In this document: positions 59,033-64,000 of the stretch, one piece after another
Layout: every line of letters begins with the position of its first letter
Position numbering within the stretch: the first letter of the stretch is position 1
Assembly: GCA_028023455.1 (NCBI GenBank)
Contig: JAQFVV010006221.1
Location: forward strand, 4,941,011 to 5,005,010
Source: Epiperipatus broadwayi
Taxonomy: Eukaryota; Onychophora; Udeonychophora; Euonychophora; Peripatidae
Reading direction: 5' to 3'
Length of the DNA: 64,000 nucleotides
Notes under the pieces: generated by a model
Seen by the model: only the letters and a program-made list of their open reading frames with translations
What the model was told of the DNA's origin: nothing
Databases searched by the model: none
Position numbers and translations under genes: made by a program

Positions 59033-59125
59033 TTTTTTTTTTTCATATGTCAAAGCGTTGACCGGGAAGCGAACCCGGGCCAGCTGCTTGGAAGGCAGCT
59101 ATGCTAACCACAAGGCCACCAATGC
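59033..59125 (-). mobile_element. tRNA-Gly-like SINE, near-intact
   Basis: Minus strand: GCATTGGTGGCC, a D-arm, GCTGCCTTCCAAGCAGC (anticodon TCC), GGGTTCGCTTCCCGG, CAACGC, then tttgacatatg and a run of A. Both RNA polymerase III internal boxes look intact. Confidence 0.7.
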
Positions 59126-59590
59126 TTCAACATTAATAACAGACACAAATGTGTGTGTGCTTTTATGCTTAGATTGAAAGTAATTCCAAAATCTCTGGCA
59201 ATTCTTCAAATGCACATGCAAACTATTTTGATGATGATAATACAGAAAATATGAAGAAAAAAATTTAAAAATAAATGAAATATAAGTTGTATAATAGTCA
59301 TAAAAAATTGGTAAGTTGTAGTACTACAAGGAAGAAGTGATAAAATTTTAAATCACGTTGACTGCATTTTCTAGAGACAAACTCAAGCAGTTTGAGTATA
59401 CAGATAATAACTGTATTAAATTAACAGAACCATGATCCAAATCTTCGAAAAAAGATCTCTAAAGAGAGATGCCTTAAATAATTTATAGACAGAAATATGC
59501 TCCATTAATTTTGAAATGGGAAAATGATCTGCAATTATATTATAACTATAGCCATATACATTTCATTTTTAAAACTGCACATCCAATATC

Positions 59591-59876
59591 AAAACAGGCA
59601 AAACTCTCCATACAGTAGTGCCACTCAGTGCCAACCAGAGTAATCAATGGATGCCAGAAGGCTTGTGCATAAAATCCCTATCTAGTGCCTACTCATCCAA
59701 TATCCCCAGACTAGTTTCTGGCTTGTGGCCTTCATCAGTGAGGAGCTTTAGATCAGAGAGCACTGCACCTAGATCTGTTTGGCATTGAGTAGTATTACTG
59801 TATGGAGAGGTTTTGCCTGTTTTAATAACAGTAATGTGCTAGCATAAGAAATAGTGATCATGTGATGTTTAGTGGT
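59591..59876 (+). mobile_element. Palindromic retroposon, copy with TSD of 13 bases
   Basis: Starts aaaacaggcaaaactc and ends gatgtttagtggt; cacatccaatatc flanks it on both sides (59578-59590, 59877-59889). The 5' arm is nearly intact with an antisense hammerhead-like core (59695-59755); the 3' arm is shortened to about 60 bases. Confidence 0.92.
59695..59755 (-). ncRNA. Hammerhead-like core in the 59.6 kb retroposon (candidate)
   Basis: Minus strand carries CTGATGA, GGC-CACAA-GCC, GAAA and ACTAGTC in the same spacing as at 54850. Helix I is weakened by substitutions in the CTCCTCA strand's far half. Confidence 0.35.
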
Positions 59877-59889
59877 CACATCCAATATC

Positions 59890-61039
59890 TTAAGTGTAAA
59901 TAAAGAACAATAATTACAAGTGACAAAAAATTTAGTTGATGTCTGTATTGAGATTATGGTTTTGATTAACTGGAACATTTTCTTATATTTGTAATTCTAT
60001 CAACAAAAAAAAAAAATTAATGCAAAGATTAATTTCATAAGGGTCATTGAATTACTGAATAATTATATACATTTTTATTTGAAGAATAGTTTGGATTTAA
60101 AAAAGGTTTGGATCGAAAGATGCAATTGGAATTCTAAAATAAAACTATTGTTAAAAGACATATAGAACAAGAAAAAGATTAATATTAATTTCAAACAGAC
60201 AAAATGTTGCTACATTTTAAATAGTTGAATTTCTAATGAATAATATGTTGTTTTTTAAGGATGGTTTATATTTATAAAGCATAATAGGTCAATAGATGCA
60301 AATGAAATTATAAAAAAACCATTGTTAAAAGATATTTAGAATATGGAGAAAAATATCGTTTTTCATTTAATTTTGTATTTTATAAAACAAAATAAGTTAT
60401 TTAGATGTATTTTTCATTAAAAAAATTTGTATACTGAAGCAGTCAATCTTAGCTTAAGATTGAGCTTCACAGTTCCATCTACTAACCTGTGTTCAAACCC
60501 TATATCCCATCCCGCTCCTTTTGTCATGTATATAAATTTTATGTATATATTTGAGATGCGCGCCTAAGTTATAAAATTCTAATGTTTCAATAACATTTTT
60601 ATTATTATTATTAATTCTTGTTTATTAATTATTAGTTCATTTTTATTAAAGTATTATAGGTGCAGCTCAAATATATATATATAGGAGCAAAATACTAATA
60701 AAATATTGATTTTTTTGTAAATATTTTATTATACGTCATTTGTAAACTTTTTCTTTTTAAAGTACTTTTTTTACCATTACAATGTATATTTTATAAAATC
60801 CAAGATTACCAAACGATGCAACTGTTAATTGTCTAAAAATAATTAAAGGTTTGGAAACACTATTGTTTTAATCTGGGGAAGGTATTTTTAATTAAAGTTT
60901 TTACTTGAAATGGGGATTAAGATTAAAGATTTTTTTTTGTTATAAACATTTTGTCAAATCTATTTCTAATCTGGAAATAGATTTGAATTTATTTTTGGAC
61001 ATTATCTAACAGTTGCATCTTTCAAAAACAATGAATTAA
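59890..61039. other. AT-rich intron with a degraded tRNA-like piece
   Basis: Around 60440-60515 a hairpin (gtcaatcttagcttaagattg) is followed by ctactaacctgtgttcaaac, a weak B box similar to the centre of the foldback at 25269-25629. The rest is unremarkable. Confidence 0.35.
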
Positions 61040-61237
61040 GTAATTAAAAGCATTCCAGAAATACTTGAGCAGGGTATAAAATGGCTGGATTTTAAATCAC
61101 CAAAAGATAGATTAGCTACTATTGAAAGAACTGCAGTGAACATAATCCAAGCTGGTTTAAAATGTAAGCATAGAAAGCTCATCACCTTTCTGACCCGTAA
61201 GGTTATCTGCCGCCACCATGTCATTATGCTCCCGTGA
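61040..61237 (+). other. Unidentified 65-codon open stretch with protein-like composition
   Basis: After an in-frame stop the plus strand reads VIKSIPEILEQGIKWLDFKS, then PKDRLATIERTAVNIIQAGL, then KCKHRKLITFLTRKV and a stop at 61235. It has no starting ATG and less AT bias than its surroundings. A potential donor (aaatgtaagc) lies within. It may be a transposase or host-gene fragment; I do not recognise it. Confidence 0.3.
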
Positions 61238-62348
61238 AATGAAGTAAAAGCCCGATGGAGAACTCTGGAGTGCTGAATAGAAGCTTGCTGTCACATAAGA
61301 ACTGCCATGCGCGAGCTGGACTTTTTAATATGGACTTTTAAAATGGTGCAAGGTAAACTATTTCAAACCGTCACCATTGAAACTAAATTTAGCTTGCCTA
61401 ACTAGACTCAAACTCTATTATCAATTTCTCCTAATGTATAATTTAATTTTGTAACTTTTCTAAAATGTAATTTACTCTTAAATAATTTCTATAAATCTAA
61501 TTTTCTCTCATATGCTCTAACTTTCTTTAACTTTGATGTGGTCAATAATTTCTATTTATTTATTACTTGACTTTATATGTATACTTTTATTATTAATATG
61601 CCAATCTTAAGCAATCTGACGAGTTGAATTTCTAAAATCTTTTCTTTCTTTTAATTAAACCTCCATGAACTAAGATTATTAACATCCCCTTAAAATATAA
61701 TGTGTTATTAATTAACATGCTCACCAGATTGTTTTACGAATCAACATTTTATTTATGTTTTAGTATAAAAAAATGTATTTGTTTAACTCTGGATTTTCTA
61801 CCCGGGGTGAATCCAAAACTTAGGCTAATTAACACTCTGAAACTTAGTTATTTTATAAATGTTATTTATTCAATTCTGAAAGATTGATTTATTATTTGTT
61901 TTCTACATAACTGCTAGTTTTTTTTATATACTCTTAAAATATCAAATACAGTACTTAAATATTCTCAGTTGTTATAAAATCCATAAAGGTGGGATTGAAT
62001 TATTTTAAATAGTAAAAAAGGGAAGAGGGTAAATCTTAATGTTTCTTTTGCTAAATAAAATTTTCATGTATATTTTAGTAAATGAAATCTCTCTATATAT
62101 TATAGCAGCATAGCATATTATTTGTCTAAATTATAGCATTCAAATAAGGGTCATTCATTTTAAAGCAGTAAAACTTATTCAATGTCGTTAGTGACATTTA
62201 TCATTACTGCGTTACTGACATTTGGACTATCTTCATATATATATTACGTGCTTCTAATCTTCTAATCTGGGAACAAGTTCAAACCCATAGATTTATTTCT
62301 CAAGCCTTGTTCTGAGGATAGTTGACATTCCCAGAACCATTTATTTCA

Positions 62349-62500
62349 TATAAAAAGGCCTCTGGTGGTGATTCCCTAAGTCTCGCACATGCTATGCCTA
62401 TCCGCTGTCTTCGTATAAAAGGCCTGCACGTTGGCGATGACCACGGCATACCTATCCACTTCGTCTTTCGTCCAGCAACATGACTTTTCCTGTTATTTCT
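62349..62500 (+). promoter_or_regulatory. Duplicated TATA-like promoter block (possible)
   Basis: TATAAAAAGGCC at 62349 and TATAAAAGGCC at 62414 are each followed by a related sequence (gatgacc/gattccc, then tatgcctatcc / catacctatcc and cttcg). Two TATA boxes about 65 bases apart in a direct duplication suggest an LTR or other element promoter; no transcript start or gene was identified. Confidence 0.3.
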
Positions 62501-63721
62501 TGGTTATTATGTCAGCACTGCAAACTTCTTCGTACATTTATTTCTCTTGCTTCATGACCCAGTTTTAATGCTCTAATATTAAAATTGCGCTCTGCTTAAA
62601 ATATATATAAATGCCAACTACTTCTAGTTTTATTAATTATATTTATTTCAGTCTTAAACAATCCCACCATTGTAACTTATTTCTGTATTTAAGAGTATCT
62701 ATATGCCTTGGGGAAAATAAGCGTTCTTCTTACCAGTGCTAGTTAAAAAAAATTTTCATTAAGTATTTTATCATATAATCAAATATGCCATTTTCAAATG
62801 TGTTTTGCTTATTTTCACGACCGTAATGGTGTGAAAATAATTTTCTTATATATATATAATGAATCTTGGAATGCTCCCTGAAGTCATATGTTAGTCATCA
62901 TGTTGCAGAACCATAACCCAAAGCGTTAATAGCAATTTTATGTAACTTCTTTTTAATAATCGGTTGGCATTTTAATATTGGACCCACCAAAGATGTGTGC
63001 TTATTTAAAATATATAATTTAGCTAATAAAGAGCATATAAGAAATAATAGCATGAATGACACTATGTAATCATCTACCGCTTGCTCATTCACGCACACAC
63101 TAATGTATGCAATTAACTAAGTCATAATGTATAATAATTTGTCATTATATTAAACTAATTTTTGTTATCCAACTTGTCTAACTAGTTCGAATTCCTCTTT
63201 TCTCCACTTCCAAATGTACAGCCATGCTCATATATATTTTAGTTTAGTCATAGTTAATAGATGTCTCATTGTTTTCTCTGCTCTGCTAGTGGGACGGATT
63301 AAAATTAATTCTCATGTGCCATCACTATTATGTTATTCATTAGGTGTTTGATCTGGGGCTTAGAGTGGTCCCTGACCTAATTCTCGGGCTTGACTGGGTT
63401 TGAAGTACATTTTGTGAGTTCAAGCTCATGTTAGATGGATAAACATGTTTTGACCGGTACAATACAAACAGAAGATATTTATGCAAATTAAATATTCTAT
63501 CTGCAGAAAATAAAGAGATATTATGTAAGACAAAGGCTATTTTTATCTTTCATTTTCTTTAATATTTTTTTAATGAAGTGTTAATTTATTGTAGTTTTAA
63601 TAAGGATGAAATAAATATCAAGGATTCAGAGAACAAATTTGCTGAAATTATTATAGGACTTTCAGATGGCAAGAGTAAATTTAAGAAAATAATTATGATC
63701 AATAAAATTTACATAAATTTG

Positions 63722-63925
63722 GTAGATAAGCAATTATTTCATCTGGCGCCATGTTTATAATTATATTACATTCAAATATCAGCCTTTCAAGCTAATTGAG
63801 CACGCGCCTTTTGAGTGTTAAATAAATGAATCTCAAAAGGCGCGTGCTCAATTAGCTTGAAAGGCTGATATTTGAATGTAATATAATTGTAAACATGGCG
63901 CTAGATGAAATAATTGCTTATTTAC
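63722..63925. repeat. Near-perfect ~204-base palindrome
   Basis: Arms of about 93 bases with only a few mismatches surround the loop tgttaaataaatgaat. The inner arm includes ctcaaaaggcgcgtgctcaa, much richer in G+C than the surroundings. Either a young inverted-repeat transposon or an assembly foldback. Confidence 0.85.
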
Positions 63926-64000
63926 TTATAATTAAGTTTCAGTAAGAATGATGTTTAGTAAATTCTAAGTAATTTCACCGACGTCATTCAGTCAAAAAAC

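Noticed and set aside
61206-61247. Perfect gccgccaccatg context
   Set aside because: The ATG opens only nine codons before a stop; chance is sufficient.
5450-63000. Regularly spaced short repeats suggesting CRISPR
   Set aside because: Repeats are microsatellites or transposable elements in a eukaryotic intron; there are no uniform direct repeats with unique spacers.

Overview
The window is AT-rich animal DNA with one recognisable host gene. Spliceosomal introns, tRNA-derived SINEs, non-LTR and Penelope-like retroelements and a TA-flanked DNA transposon make a metazoan certain; the phylum cannot be fixed by reading. A 500-base run of N (18281-18780) shows it is part of a scaffold.

Host gene: seven short coding exons on the minus strand spell, in order and in compatible phase, a central membrane part of a DPY19-family C-mannosyltransferase (closest in wording to DPY19L1/L2). 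Exons run from 54404 down to 5223. Introns are either about 85 bases (5325-5408, 26561-26645) or 7-21 kb, so almost the whole window is intron. The N-terminal exons must lie beyond position 64000 and the C-terminal exons before position 1 or unrecognised in the first 5 kb. About nine codons expected between the exons at 34109-34186 and 26646-26732 were not found.

Intron content by region. 0-5 kb: a palindromic retroposon, a 5'-truncated tRNA-type SINE, then two exons. 5.5-8.6 kb: two inverted fragments of a Penelope-like element, the right one interrupted by a mobile array of ~325-base units flanked by a 10-base target duplication. 9-11 kb: foldback elements. 15-18.8 kb: a ~1.15 kb sequence present twice in tandem, the second copy ending at the N gap. 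23.8-30.1 kb: a triple repeat, a foldback and two decayed RTE-like retrotransposons. 33-34 kb: two further foldback elements. 38.4-41.2 kb: a TA-flanked transposon with 11-base inverted ends, pogo/Tigger-like remnants and strong hairpins. 44.6-48.1 kb: CR1/L2-like reverse-transcriptase pseudogenes including a tandem repeat of the 3' half. 51-55 kb and 59.6 kb: more palindromic retroposons. 63.7 kb: a near-perfect 200-base palindrome.

The most interesting system is a family of palindromic retroposons (about 14 copies). It has a common 3' end, 9-15 base target-site duplications, arms that fold back on each other, and in each arm a hammerhead-like core (CTGAYGA - short stem - GAAA - ACTAGTC) with a matching helix I. 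With a Penelope-like element also present, this suggests a retrozyme-like non-autonomous element. The core has one clear defect (A opposite A at the base of helix II), so catalysis is a hypothesis, not a result.
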